Source of the DNA: Streptomyces sp. AA1529
GTDB lineage: Bacteria > Actinomycetota > Actinomycetes > Streptomycetales > Streptomycetaceae
Assembly (NCBI RefSeq): GCF_000280905.1
Contig: NZ_ALAP01000054.1
Coordinates: forward strand, 1 to 64,000
DNA length: 64,000 nt
Reading direction: 5' to 3'
The stretch's first letter is position 1, and every line of letters begins with the position of its first letter. This document shows positions 8,869 through 16,874 of this stretch, piece by piece. The position numbers and the translations under genes are program-made. The notes under the pieces were generated by a model. That model had not been told where the DNA came from. It ran no database searches and worked only from the letters and a program-made list of their open reading frames with translations.

Positions 8869-10329
8869 ATGGACCGGGCGACCGAGGGCGAGCACTCCGA
8901 TCACGAGGAGGCCCACGTGAGAGCGATCACACGCGGCCGGGCCGCCGGGCGCAGCGCATCGGGAACCGGGGAGCCGGTGTTGGACCACTCGGGTGGCGCT
9001 GCGGCTGCGGGCGCTGCGGGCGCTGCGGGCGCTGCGGGCGCCCCGGGGCCGCGGGTGCCGGGCGGTGCCGGGGGGCTCACCCCGGCCGACGAGGAGCGCC
9101 GCCGCGGCGTGCGGCGGATGAAGGCCATCGCCACCGGGGCGCTGCTGCTGATGGCCGTGGTCTTCGCGGCGGCCACCTGGGCGGAGCACGCCGGAGCCGG
9201 ACCCTGGAGCGGCTATGTCGCGGCGGCGGCCGAGGCCGGGATGGTGGGTGCGCTCGCCGACTGGTTCGCGGTCACGGCGCTCTTCCGGCATCCGATGGGG
9301 CTGCCCATTCCGCACACCGCGATCATTCCCACCAAGAAGGACCAACTCGGCCGCAGTCTCGGCGACTTCGTGGGAGAGAACTTCCTCTCCGCCGACGTCG
9401 TGCGCGAGCGGCTGCACGCGGTCGGGATCAGCGGCCGGTTCGGCGCCTGGCTGGCCCGCCCCGAGCACGCCGACCGGGTGACGGCCGAGCTGGCCACCGC
9501 GCTGCGCGGGGCGCTCACCGTGCTGCGGGACGCGGACGTGCAGGCCGTCGTCAGCGAGGCGATCACCCGCCGCGCCACCGCCAAGGAGGTCGCGCCGGGA
9601 CTCGGCGCGATGCTGGAGCGGATCGTCGCGGACGGCGGCCACCGCCGCGTCGTCGACCTGGTGTGCACCCGGGCCGCCGAGTGGCTGCACGAGCACGGCG
9701 ACTCCGTGATGGGTGCGGTCGCGGGAGGCGCGCCGGGCTGGACGCCGAAGTTCGTGGACCGGCGGGTCGGCGAGCGGGTCTACCGCGAACTGCTGCGCTT
9801 CGTCACGGAGATGCGGGACATGCCCGACCACCCCGCGCGGGGGGCTGTGGACCGCTTCCTGCGGGACTTCGCCACCGACCTGCAGACCGACCCGGACACC
9901 CGCGCCCGGGTGGAGCGGCTGAAGAACGAGACGCTGGCCCGTGCCGAGGTGCAGGACCTGATCGCCTCGGTGTGGGGTGCCGTGCGGGCGATGCTGGTGG
10001 CCGCCGCCGAGGACGAGCGCAGCGAGCTGCGCGTCCGGGCCCGGGCGGCGCTGCTGTCGCTGGGCGGCCGGCTGGCGGCCGACGGCCGGCTGCGGTCGAA
10101 GGTGGACGGTTGGATCGAGGGCGCCGCCGCGCATCTGGTGACCACCTACCGGGGCGAGATCACCTCGCTGATCTCGGAGACGGTCGCGAGCTGGGACGCC
10201 GAGCACACCTCGCGGAAGATCGAGGCCCATATCGGGCGGGACCTGCAGTTCATCCGGATCAACGGCACGGTGGTCGGCTCGCTGGCCGGGCTGGCCATCC
10301 ACACGGTGGCCCGGCTGGCGGGCGCGTAG
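8869..10329 (+). CDS. DUF445 family membrane protein
   Basis: A 486-residue protein starting at ATG 8869 behind a GGGGGAGGG element. After a low-complexity Ala/Gly N-terminus there is a membrane helix (IATGALLLMAVVFAAATW). The DUF445 hallmark follows: EAGMVGALADWFAVTALFRH, PHTAIIPTKKD and LGDFVGENFL. A long helical domain and a closing hydrophobic segment (INGTVVGSLAGLAIHTV) complete it. Proteins of this family sit in the membrane and have no settled biochemical role. A run of GCTGCGGGC repeats near 8998-9040 encodes the Ala/Gly tract. Confidence 0.87.
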   Translation: MDRATEGEHSDHEEAHVRAITRGRAAGRSASGTGEPVLDHSGGAAAAGAAGAAGAAGAPGPRVPGGAGGLTPADEERRRGVRRMKAIATGALLLMAVVFAAATWAEHAGAGPWSGYVAAAAEAGMVGALADWFAVTALFRHPMGLPIPHTAIIPTKKDQLGRSLGDFVGENFLSADVVRERLHAVGISGRFGAWLARPEHADRVTAELATALRGALTVLRDADVQAVVSEAITRRATAKEVAPGLGAMLERIVADGGHRRVVDLVCTRAAEWLHEHGDSVMGAVAGGAPGWTPKFVDRRVGERVYRELLRFVTEMRDMPDHPARGAVDRFLRDFATDLQTDPDTRARVERLKNETLARAEVQDLIASVWGAVRAMLVAAAEDERSELRVRARAALLSLGGRLAADGRLRSKVDGWIEGAAAHLVTTYRGEITSLISETVASWDAEHTSRKIEAHIGRDLQFIRINGTVVGSLAGLAIHTVARLAGA

Positions 10330-10407
10330 GCCCGGCGCCCGCCGGCCGGGCGCGTCGTCCGTGCGGCGCGGAACGCGGTCCGCCGGGAACGTCGCGGTGC
10401 CGAAATG

Positions 10408-10460
10408 CCGGAATACCGGATGTGGCGCCACCAAACGCCAGGCTACTTCCGTATTACGGA
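10408..10460. promoter_or_regulatory. Two inverted repeats upstream of the FAH-family gene (candidate operators)
   Basis: CCGGAATACCGG (10408-10419) and TCCGTATTACGGA (10448-10460) are each inverted repeats and share the core CCG(n)TA. They lie 87-139 bp ahead of the start codon, where a promoter would be expected. The odd-length, single-base-centred symmetry is typical of dimeric HTH repressor sites. No regulator gene is adjacent, so the binding protein is unknown. Confidence 0.4.
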
Positions 10461-10546
10461 TGCTACGGTCCAGTACGTGAACTCTCTCTTGTGGTTCTGA
10501 ACGCCCTCCTGGACGATCTGCTGATTCGCCTGGGAGGGAGAGCGAC

Positions 10547-11416
10547 GTGAAACTGCTCCGCGTCGGACCTGCGGGAGCCGAGCGCCCCGCGCTGCTGGAC
10601 GAGGACGGAACCCTGCGCGACCTGTCGGGGGTCGTCCCCGACATCGACCCCGAACTGCTCGCGGACCCCGCCGCGCTCGACCGGGTGCGCGCGGCGGCCG
10701 CCGCCGGGAAGCTGCCCGCAGCGGCGGCGGACACCGGGCCCGAGGGGCCGCGCATCGGGCCGCCGCTGGCCCGCATCGGCAAGATCGTGTGCATCGGGCT
10801 GAACTTCCACGACCACGCGCGGGAGACCGGCGCCCCGGTGCCCGAGGAGCCCATCGTCTTCATGAAGGCGCCCGACACGGTCGTCGGCCCGCACGACCCG
10901 GTGCTGATCCCGCGCGGCAGCCGGAAGACCGACTGGGAGGTCGAACTGGCCGTCGTCGTCGGCCGCACCGCCCGCTATCTGGAAACCGACCGGGCGGCGC
11001 TGGGCTGCGTCGCCGGGTACGCGGTCGGCAACGACGTGTCCGAACGCGCCTTCCAGCTCGAACGCGGCGGGCAGTGGGACAAGGGCAAGAACTGCGAGAC
11101 CTTCAACCCGCTGGGCCCCTGGCTGGTCACGGCCGACGAGGTGCCCGACCCCCAGGCGCTGGCGATGCGTCTGTGGGTGAACGGCACGCTGCGCCAGGAC
11201 GGCAGCACCGCCGACCAGATCTTCCCGGTCGCCGAAGTGCTGCGCCACCTCAGCCACTTCATGACTCTGCACCCCGGCGACATCGTCTCCACCGGCACCC
11301 CGGCGGGCGTCGCGATGGGGATGCCGGAGCCCAAGCCCTATCTGCGCGACGGCGACGTCGTCGAACTGGAGATCGCGGGCCTGGGCCGGCAGCGCCAGGT
11401 CATGACGTCGGCCTAG
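10547..11416 (+). CDS. Fumarylacetoacetate hydrolase-family protein
   Basis: A 289-residue enzyme of the FAH superfamily, which cleaves or isomerises dicarbonyl/2-keto acid intermediates of aromatic and sugar-acid catabolism. The core begins at KIVCIGLNFHDHARETG. The Mg-binding acidic residues lie in DWEVELAVVVG (two Glu two apart) and NDVSERAFQ. The conserved end STGTPAGVAMG is present. The N-terminal 80 residues form the usual small cap domain. GTG 10547 has GGGAGGGAG upstream. It is monocistronic and closed by a strong hairpin. The exact substrate cannot be assigned. Confidence 0.87.
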   Translation: MKLLRVGPAGAERPALLDEDGTLRDLSGVVPDIDPELLADPAALDRVRAAAAAGKLPAAAADTGPEGPRIGPPLARIGKIVCIGLNFHDHARETGAPVPEEPIVFMKAPDTVVGPHDPVLIPRGSRKTDWEVELAVVVGRTARYLETDRAALGCVAGYAVGNDVSERAFQLERGGQWDKGKNCETFNPLGPWLVTADEVPDPQALAMRLWVNGTLRQDGSTADQIFPVAEVLRHLSHFMTLHPGDIVSTGTPAGVAMGMPEPKPYLRDGDVVELEIAGLGRQRQVMTSA

Positions 11417-11429
11417 CCGCGTCGCGCCC

Positions 11430-11460
11430 CGGGGCGGCCCCGCGCCCCGGGGCCGCCCCG
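11430..11460 (+). terminator. Hairpin after the FAH-family gene
   Basis: A perfect 12-bp stem CGGGGCGGCCCC / GGGGCCGCCCCG with a 7-nt loop, 14 bp after the stop codon. There is no T run, as is usual for Streptomyces terminators. Confidence 0.65.
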
Positions 11461-11616
11461 AGTGCCCGGATCGTGCGACTGCCCGGAGCGTTCGGCCGGG
11501 ACCGTTCCGGAGCGCGCCCGGTCCGCGGCCGGGTTTCGACCCGAACACGACCTCATGCGGGGCCAGTTGCGTGAAATCATGCCCTCGTCCGGAACGCAGG
11601 GGACGGGGGCGGGACA

Positions 11617-13344
11617 GTGACAGAGCCGTTCGGAATGGGTGTGTTCGCGCTCAGTGGTGAGCTGCGCCGACTCGGGCCCTACCGGCTGCTGGGCCAGCTG
11701 GCCACCGGCGGTATGGGGGTGATCTACCTCGGCCGGCACCCCGACACGGGCCGGATCGTGGCCGTCAAGACACTGCTGGCCCCGGGCGGGGTGAGCGAGG
11801 AGGCCCGCAAGCGCTTCGCCCGCGAGACCAGGCTGGCCCGCCGCGTGCGGAGCACGTACACCGCCCGGGTGCTCGACTCCGACATCGCGGCCGAGCGGCC
11901 CTGGATGGCCATGGAGTACGTGCCGGCGCCCTCGCTCGAAGCACTCGTGGTGCAGCAGGGGCCGCTCGGGGACGAGGAGGCGGTGCGCCGGATCGCCCCC
12001 GGCATCCTGCGGGCGCTCGCGGAACTGCACGGCAAGGGCATCGTGCACCGGGACGTGAAGCCGCTCAACATCCTGCTGACCGCGAAGGGCCCGAGGGTCA
12101 TCGACTTCGGCATCTCGCACGCCGGCGACCTCACCAGCACCCGGCTCACTCTCGGCACCATCGCCTTCGCCGCGCCGGAACAGGCCGAGGGGCAGCCCAG
12201 CACGTTCGCCTCCGACATCTATGCGCTCGGCGTCACCCTCCACTACGTGGCCTGCGGACGGCTGCCGTACCCGGAGACCCAGGAGCCGCTGCAGCAGCTC
12301 AACCACGTACGGCGGGCGGCGATCGACCTGGACGGCCTGCCCGCGGGCCTCACCGGGGTGGTCGGCGACTGCCTCGCGGTGCGGCCCGAGGACCGGCCGA
12401 CCGCCGAGCAGCTCATCCGGCGCTTCGCCAGGCGAGGCTCCCACGCCCTGCCGGGCGGCTGGACCTCGCTGATCGACCAGTACGCCGAAGAAGGCAGCCG
12501 CCTCCAGCGCGCCGCCGACCAGTCGGAGGCGGAGACCGTCACCCGCAGCTGGACCTCGGACGTTCCGGGGCACACCAGGCGCGTGACCGGGGAAGGGCGG
12601 TCCGGGGGCAGGCGGCAGGCGGCAGGGGCGCGGGCGAACGCGCCGGGGAACGACCGGCCGCCCACGCCCGCGCGCAACCAGGGCCCGGGCGCCCCGGCCG
12701 GGAACCCGGATACGGGCGGGTCGACGCCGGGCCGCACCCTGGGGGGCATCGCCGCCGCCATCGGCGCCGTGGTCGTCGCGGCGCTGCTGCTGTCCGACCA
12801 GGACAAGCCCTCCGATGCGGACGAGCTCTCCGACGCGAGGCCCACCGTTTCCGCGAGCCGGCTGCTGACCGACCACGACTTGACGCCGGGCCGCCTCACC
12901 TCGGGGACCACCGGTGGCACGGACCCGGCCGACGCCGGGCCGACCCGTACGCCGACCCACACCAGGCCGATCGACGACGACCCGCCGGAGACCGACGCCG
13001 CGTCCCGTCCGACGTACGACGCTCCGGCTCCCGCGCCCGAACCGACCTCCGCCCCGCCCCGGAACTACTACGGGGCCATCGCGGTGGGACATGACGGCAG
13101 CAACGGCAGGTCCTGGGACCACAGTTCGCGCAGCGCCGCCGAGCAGGGCGCGATGTCCCACTGTTCCGGCCCCGGCTGCAAAGTCCTCGTCTCCTTCGCC
13201 AACGGCTGCGGCGCCGTCGCCCACAACCCGAACAACCACCGCTACTGGGGCGGCCACGGCCGCACGCGGGCCGCGGCCGAGCAGGCGGCGCGGGCGCGCG
13301 CGGGCGGCGGCCGCACGATCGCCTGGGCGTGCACCCGGCGCTGA
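11617..13344 (+). CDS. Receptor-like Ser/Thr protein kinase with extracellular DUF4189 domain
   Basis: A 575-residue protein. The cytoplasmic kinase domain (about 20-275) shows the Gly loop LATGGMGVIYLG, Lys51 in AVKTLL, HRDVKPLN with catalytic Asp146, DFG (Asp163-Gly165) and APEQ. All catalytic residues are intact. A Pro/Gly-rich juxtamembrane region leads to one membrane helix (374-393), then a Thr/Pro-rich linker and an outside domain (about 483-575) with YYGAIAVGHDG, four cysteines and NPNNHRYW. That pattern matches DUF4189. No PASTA repeats are present. The sensor ligand is unknown. The GTG start at 11617 follows GGCGGGA. Confidence 0.88.
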   Translation: MTEPFGMGVFALSGELRRLGPYRLLGQLATGGMGVIYLGRHPDTGRIVAVKTLLAPGGVSEEARKRFARETRLARRVRSTYTARVLDSDIAAERPWMAMEYVPAPSLEALVVQQGPLGDEEAVRRIAPGILRALAELHGKGIVHRDVKPLNILLTAKGPRVIDFGISHAGDLTSTRLTLGTIAFAAPEQAEGQPSTFASDIYALGVTLHYVACGRLPYPETQEPLQQLNHVRRAAIDLDGLPAGLTGVVGDCLAVRPEDRPTAEQLIRRFARRGSHALPGGWTSLIDQYAEEGSRLQRAADQSEAETVTRSWTSDVPGHTRRVTGEGRSGGRRQAAGARANAPGNDRPPTPARNQGPGAPAGNPDTGGSTPGRTLGGIAAAIGAVVVAALLLSDQDKPSDADELSDARPTVSASRLLTDHDLTPGRLTSGTTGGTDPADAGPTRTPTHTRPIDDDPPETDAASRPTYDAPAPAPEPTSAPPRNYYGAIAVGHDGSNGRSWDHSSRSAAEQGAMSHCSGPGCKVLVSFANGCGAVAHNPNNHRYWGGHGRTRAAAEQAARARAGGGRTIAWACTRR

Positions 13345-13438
13345 CGAACCGGGCGGCACAGCCGCTCCGCACGCTGCCCGCGGGTGAGGCCCCGACAGCA
13401 GGCCCCGACAGCACGCCGCCCGGCTCGCGGGTCGCGTC

Positions 13439-14515
13439 CTAGCCGCCCCGCGCGAAGGACCGCGCGGTCTCCAGCACCTGGAGGGCCGCGGCCGCCTCGT
13501 GGGCGGTCACCGGCGGCGGCGTGCCCTCGCGCAGCGCACCGGCGACCGCGTCGTAGAAGGCCGGGTAGTCACCGTCCAGCGTCGGCACGGTGCGCAGGGC
13601 GCCGGGCGGGTCCTGCGCACCCAGCGTGCCCCAGGAGTCCTCCGGCTCCACCCCCCACGGCGCCCCCTCGACCGGGCGCGCGCCCCCGCGCAGCGCGCTC
13701 TCCTGCGGGTCGAGGCCGTACTTCACATACGCGGCGCGGCTGCCCAGCACCCGGAAGCGCGGTCCGAGCTGGGCCGCCGTGGCGCTCATCCACAGGTGGG
13801 AGCGGACGCCGCTCTCGTGGGTGATGGCGATGAAGGTGTCGTCGTCCGCCGCGGCGCCCGCCCGCCGCACGTCCGACTCGGCGTAGACGGAGGCGGCCGG
13901 GCCGAAGAGGGTCAGCGCCTGGTCGACGACGTGGCTGCCCAGGTCGTAGAGCAGCCCGCCCACCTCCTCCGGGTCGCCCGACTCGCGCCAGCCGCCCTTG
14001 AGCCGGGGCCGCCAGCGCTCGAACCGCGACTCGAAGCGGAACACCTCGCCCAGCGCGTCCTCGGCCAGCAGCGAGCGCAGGGTGAGGAAGTCGTTGTCCC
14101 AGCGGCGGTTCTGGAACGGCGCCAGCAGCAGCCCCCGGGACTCGGCCTTCGCGGCCAGCTCGCGGGCCTCGGCACCGGTGGGCGCCAGCGGCTTGTCCAC
14201 CACGACCGGCAGCCCCGCGTCCAGGGCGCGGCGCGTCAGCGGCACATGGGTGCGGTTCGGGGTGGCGACCACCACCAGATCGAGCCGGTCCGCGTCCGCG
14301 AACAGTTCGTCCGCCGAGGCGACCGTCCGCACCTCGTCGCCCGGGGCGCCCGCCTCCCGGGCGCGCTTGCGGCGCTCCGGGTCGGAGGTGACGACGGTGT
14401 CCAGCACGAGCCCCGGCGTGGTGGCGATCAGCGGGGCGTGAAAGACCGATCCGGCCAGCCCGAAGCCGAGCAGTCCGACGCGGAGCGGGGTGGCGGTGGT
14501 GTCCATGCGGTTCAT
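13439..14515 (-). CDS. Gfo/Idh/MocA-family NAD(P)-dependent oxidoreductase
   Basis: A 358-residue dehydrogenase. The N-terminal Rossmann domain starts LRVGLLGFGLAGSVFHAPL, where GFGLAG binds the dinucleotide. The sugar-dehydrogenase motif VVDKPLAPTGAEAREL supplies the conserved Lys, and the C-terminal alpha/beta domain holds GGLLYDLGSHVVDQAL with the usual Asp and His. Such enzymes oxidise or reduce sugars, inositols or related polyols. ATG 14515 is chosen; a second ATG lies three codons on. It is convergent with the kinase gene, and the next gene diverges from it. Confidence 0.88.
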   Translation of the reverse strand: MNRMDTTATPLRVGLLGFGLAGSVFHAPLIATTPGLVLDTVVTSDPERRKRAREAGAPGDEVRTVASADELFADADRLDLVVVATPNRTHVPLTRRALDAGLPVVVDKPLAPTGAEARELAAKAESRGLLLAPFQNRRWDNDFLTLRSLLAEDALGEVFRFESRFERWRPRLKGGWRESGDPEEVGGLLYDLGSHVVDQALTLFGPAASVYAESDVRRAGAAADDDTFIAITHESGVRSHLWMSATAAQLGPRFRVLGSRAAYVKYGLDPQESALRGGARPVEGAPWGVEPEDSWGTLGAQDPPGALRTVPTLDGDYPAFYDAVAGALREGTPPPVTAHEAAAALQVLETARSFARGG

Positions 14516-14750
14516 GCCCCCACCCTCGCAAAGCCCGCGGCCCGGAGCACGCACCCGGCCGCCCGCTTCCGCCGCCCGCGGGCGCTTCCCGGCGCTTCCG
14601 GGCACTCTCCGGCACCGGAGCGCCTGCGCCCCGGCTGACCTGCACCGGCCGCTGCCGCTACGCTGAGCGCGGCGGCCGGTTCCGTGCCCCGGCGTACCCG
14701 GGCACGCTCCTCCGCCGGCCGGACCACCACGACCTGGCAGGAGTCCATCC

Positions 14751-15530
14751 GTGGCAGAGCGCAAGCCCATCGAGTCCTGGCTCACCGACATGGACGGTGT
14801 GCTGATGCACGAGGGGATCCCCGTCCCCGGCGCCGACTCGTTCATCAAGCGGCTCAGGGAGTCGGGGCGGCCGTTCCTGGTGCTCACCAACAACTCGATG
14901 TACACACCCCGGGATCTGCACGCCCGGCTGGCCCGCATCGGGCTGACCGTGCCGACGGAGAACATCTGGACCTCCGCGCTGGCCACCGCGCAGTTCCTGG
15001 ACGACCAGCGCCCCGGAGGCACCGCCTACGTCATAGGGGAGGCCGGGCTGACGACGGCCCTGCACGACATCGGCTACGTCCTCTCCGACGCCGACCCGGA
15101 CTACGTGGTGCTGGGCGAGACGCGCACCTACAGCTTCGAGGCGCTGACCCGGGCCATCCGGCTGATCAACGACGGCGCCCGCTTCATCGCCACCAACCCC
15201 GACGAGACCGGCCCCTCCGCCGAGGGCGCGCTGCCCGCCACCGGGTCGGTCGCCGCTCTGATCACCAAGGCCACCGGCCAGCACCCCTACTTCGTCGGCA
15301 AGCCCAATCCGCTGATGATGCGTGCCGGTCTCAACGCGATCGGCGCCCATTCCGAGACCAGCGCCATGATCGGCGACCGGATGGACACCGACGTCCGGGC
15401 CGGGATGGAGGCCGGGCTGGAGACCTTCCTGGTGCTGACCGGGCTGACCCGGCCCGACGAGGTGGAGCGGTACCCCTACCGCCCCTCCAGCGTCGTCGAC
15501 TCCATCGCGGACCTCGTCGACCGGGTCTGA
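14751..15530 (+). CDS. HAD-IIA family sugar-phosphatase (NagD-like)
   Basis: A 259-residue haloacid dehalogenase-type phosphatase. Motif I is TDMDGVL, motif II LVLTNNS, motif III the Lys in KPNP, and motif IV GDRMDTDVRAG. The C2a-type cap between motifs II and III places it in the NagD / 4-nitrophenylphosphatase group, which dephosphorylates sugar phosphates and nucleoside monophosphates. GTG 14751 has AGGAG seven bases upstream. A hairpin at 15544-15565 follows the gene. Confidence 0.9.
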   Translation: MAERKPIESWLTDMDGVLMHEGIPVPGADSFIKRLRESGRPFLVLTNNSMYTPRDLHARLARIGLTVPTENIWTSALATAQFLDDQRPGGTAYVIGEAGLTTALHDIGYVLSDADPDYVVLGETRTYSFEALTRAIRLINDGARFIATNPDETGPSAEGALPATGSVAALITKATGQHPYFVGKPNPLMMRAGLNAIGAHSETSAMIGDRMDTDVRAGMEAGLETFLVLTGLTRPDEVERYPYRPSSVVDSIADLVDRV

Positions 15531-15543
15531 CCCGCTCCCGGCC

Positions 15544-15565
15544 GCCCCGCGCACCGCCGCGGGGC
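15544..15565 (+). terminator. Hairpin after the NagD-like gene
   Basis: An 8-bp stem GCCCCGCG / CGCGGGGC with a 6-nt loop, 14 bp downstream of the stop. Confidence 0.5.
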
Positions 15566-15738
15566 AGCGGGTCCCGCCCGGGCGGACGGGACCGCTCGGG
15601 TGCCGGAGTCACGGCCGTGCGCGGCGTGTTCTGTGACACGATGGGCCGACGCTGCGGCCGGTCCGCGGCCCGCACCGCCGCGGTTCGCGGCGGTCCGGCG
15701 ACCCGGCCGACGCCGGCAGTGCAGCCGAGGGGGAGTGG

Positions 15739-16806
15739 ATGTACGGCAGCGCCCGGAGTCTCGCGCGCGCCCGGGGGGCTGCGGGGAGCACGCTGGTGGG
15801 AGCCCTGCTGCTGGCGGGCTGTTCCGCACCGGACGCCCCGGACGGCGCCGGGTCCGAGGCGGGCTCCACGGTGCGGCAGCGCCCCAGGTCCGTCGTCCCC
15901 TACTGGGTCGACCCCGGGGGGAACGCCGCGCGGCAGGCCCGTACCGACGCCGCGGACGGCGCCTCCGCGCGGGCCCGTGAGCTGCGGAAGATCGCCGGGC
16001 AGCCGGTGGCCGACTGGCTCGGCCCCGCCGACCCGCGCGGTCACGCGGCCCGCGTCACCGAGGCCGCCACCGCCGCGGACCGGGAGGCGCTGCTGGTCCT
16101 CTACAACGTGCCGCACCGCGACTGCGGGCAGTACAGCAAGGGCGGGGCCGAGAGCGCCGCGGCGTACCGCGGGTGGCTGGACGAGGTCGCGCAGGGCATC
16201 GGGAGCCGGGCCGCCACGGTGATCGTGGAACCGGACGCCCTCGCGCACACCGTCTCGGGTGCGTGCGCCGCGCCGAAGCTGCGCGCGGAGCGCTACCGGC
16301 TGCTGGCCGACGCCGTCACCCGGCTCAAGCGGTTGCCCCGCACGACGGTCTACCTGGACGCCGGCAATCCGGACTGGGTCCGCGACCCCGGTGCGCTGGC
16401 CGAGCCGCTCGACCGCGCCGGGATCGAGCGGGCCGACGGCTTCGCGCTGAACGTCTCCAACTTCCAGACCACCGCCTCCAACATCGCCCACGGCAAGCGG
16501 CTCTCGGCGAAGGTCGGGGGCAAGCACTTCGTCGTGGACACCAGCCGGAACGGCAACGGGCCGCTGCGCGGCGGCGAGGAGAGCTGGTGCAACCCGCCCG
16601 GACGGGCCCTGGGCGAACCGCCCACCACCAGGACGGGGCACGACCTGGTGGACGCCTACCTGTGGATCAAGCGCCCGGGGGAGTCGGACGGCGAGTGCCG
16701 CGGTGGCCCGAAGGCCGGTACCTGGTGGCCGGAGTACGCCCTGGAGCTGGCCCGCAACGCCGACGGACAGGACGGGCAGGACGGACAGGACGAGCAGCGG
16801 TCGTAG
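15739..16806 (+). CDS. Secreted GH6 endoglucanase-like lipoprotein (CslZ-like)
   Basis: A 355-residue exported beta-1,4-glucanase. The signal peptide ends in the lipobox LLAGC, so it should be lipid-anchored. GH6 landmarks follow in order: QPVADWLG, LVLYNVPHRDCGQYSKGG, VIVEPDAL (catalytic Asp), TVYLDAGN, GFALNVSNF, VDTSRNGNGP, WCNPPGRALG, and YLWIKRPGESDG. It faces the cslA-glxA pair tail to tail and is separated from it by a shared hairpin. This matches the known association of a GH6 enzyme with the Streptomyces CslA/GlxA glycan system, where it is thought to trim or release the polymer. Confidence 0.9.
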   Translation: MYGSARSLARARGAAGSTLVGALLLAGCSAPDAPDGAGSEAGSTVRQRPRSVVPYWVDPGGNAARQARTDAADGASARARELRKIAGQPVADWLGPADPRGHAARVTEAATAADREALLVLYNVPHRDCGQYSKGGAESAAAYRGWLDEVAQGIGSRAATVIVEPDALAHTVSGACAAPKLRAERYRLLADAVTRLKRLPRTTVYLDAGNPDWVRDPGALAEPLDRAGIERADGFALNVSNFQTTASNIAHGKRLSAKVGGKHFVVDTSRNGNGPLRGGEESWCNPPGRALGEPPTTRTGHDLVDAYLWIKRPGESDGECRGGPKAGTWWPEYALELARNADGQDGQDGQDEQRS

Positions 16807-16821
16807 CCGGCCGGCCGGTGC

Positions 16822-16857
16822 GGCTCCGCGCTCCGGGGAGTGCCGGGGCGCGGAGCC
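16822..16857. terminator. Bidirectional hairpin between the GH6 gene and glxA
   Basis: A 10-bp stem GGCTCCGCGC / GCGCGGAGCC with a 16-nt GC-rich loop, placed between two convergent stop codons. Confidence 0.55.
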
Positions 16858-16874
16858 GGCGGACGGCAGGCGGC

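Noticed and set aside
8080..10968. A 962-codon minus-strand frame across the SGNH, DUF445 and FAH genes
   Set aside because: It crosses three genes that have clear motifs in other frames; stop codons are simply rare at this G+C.
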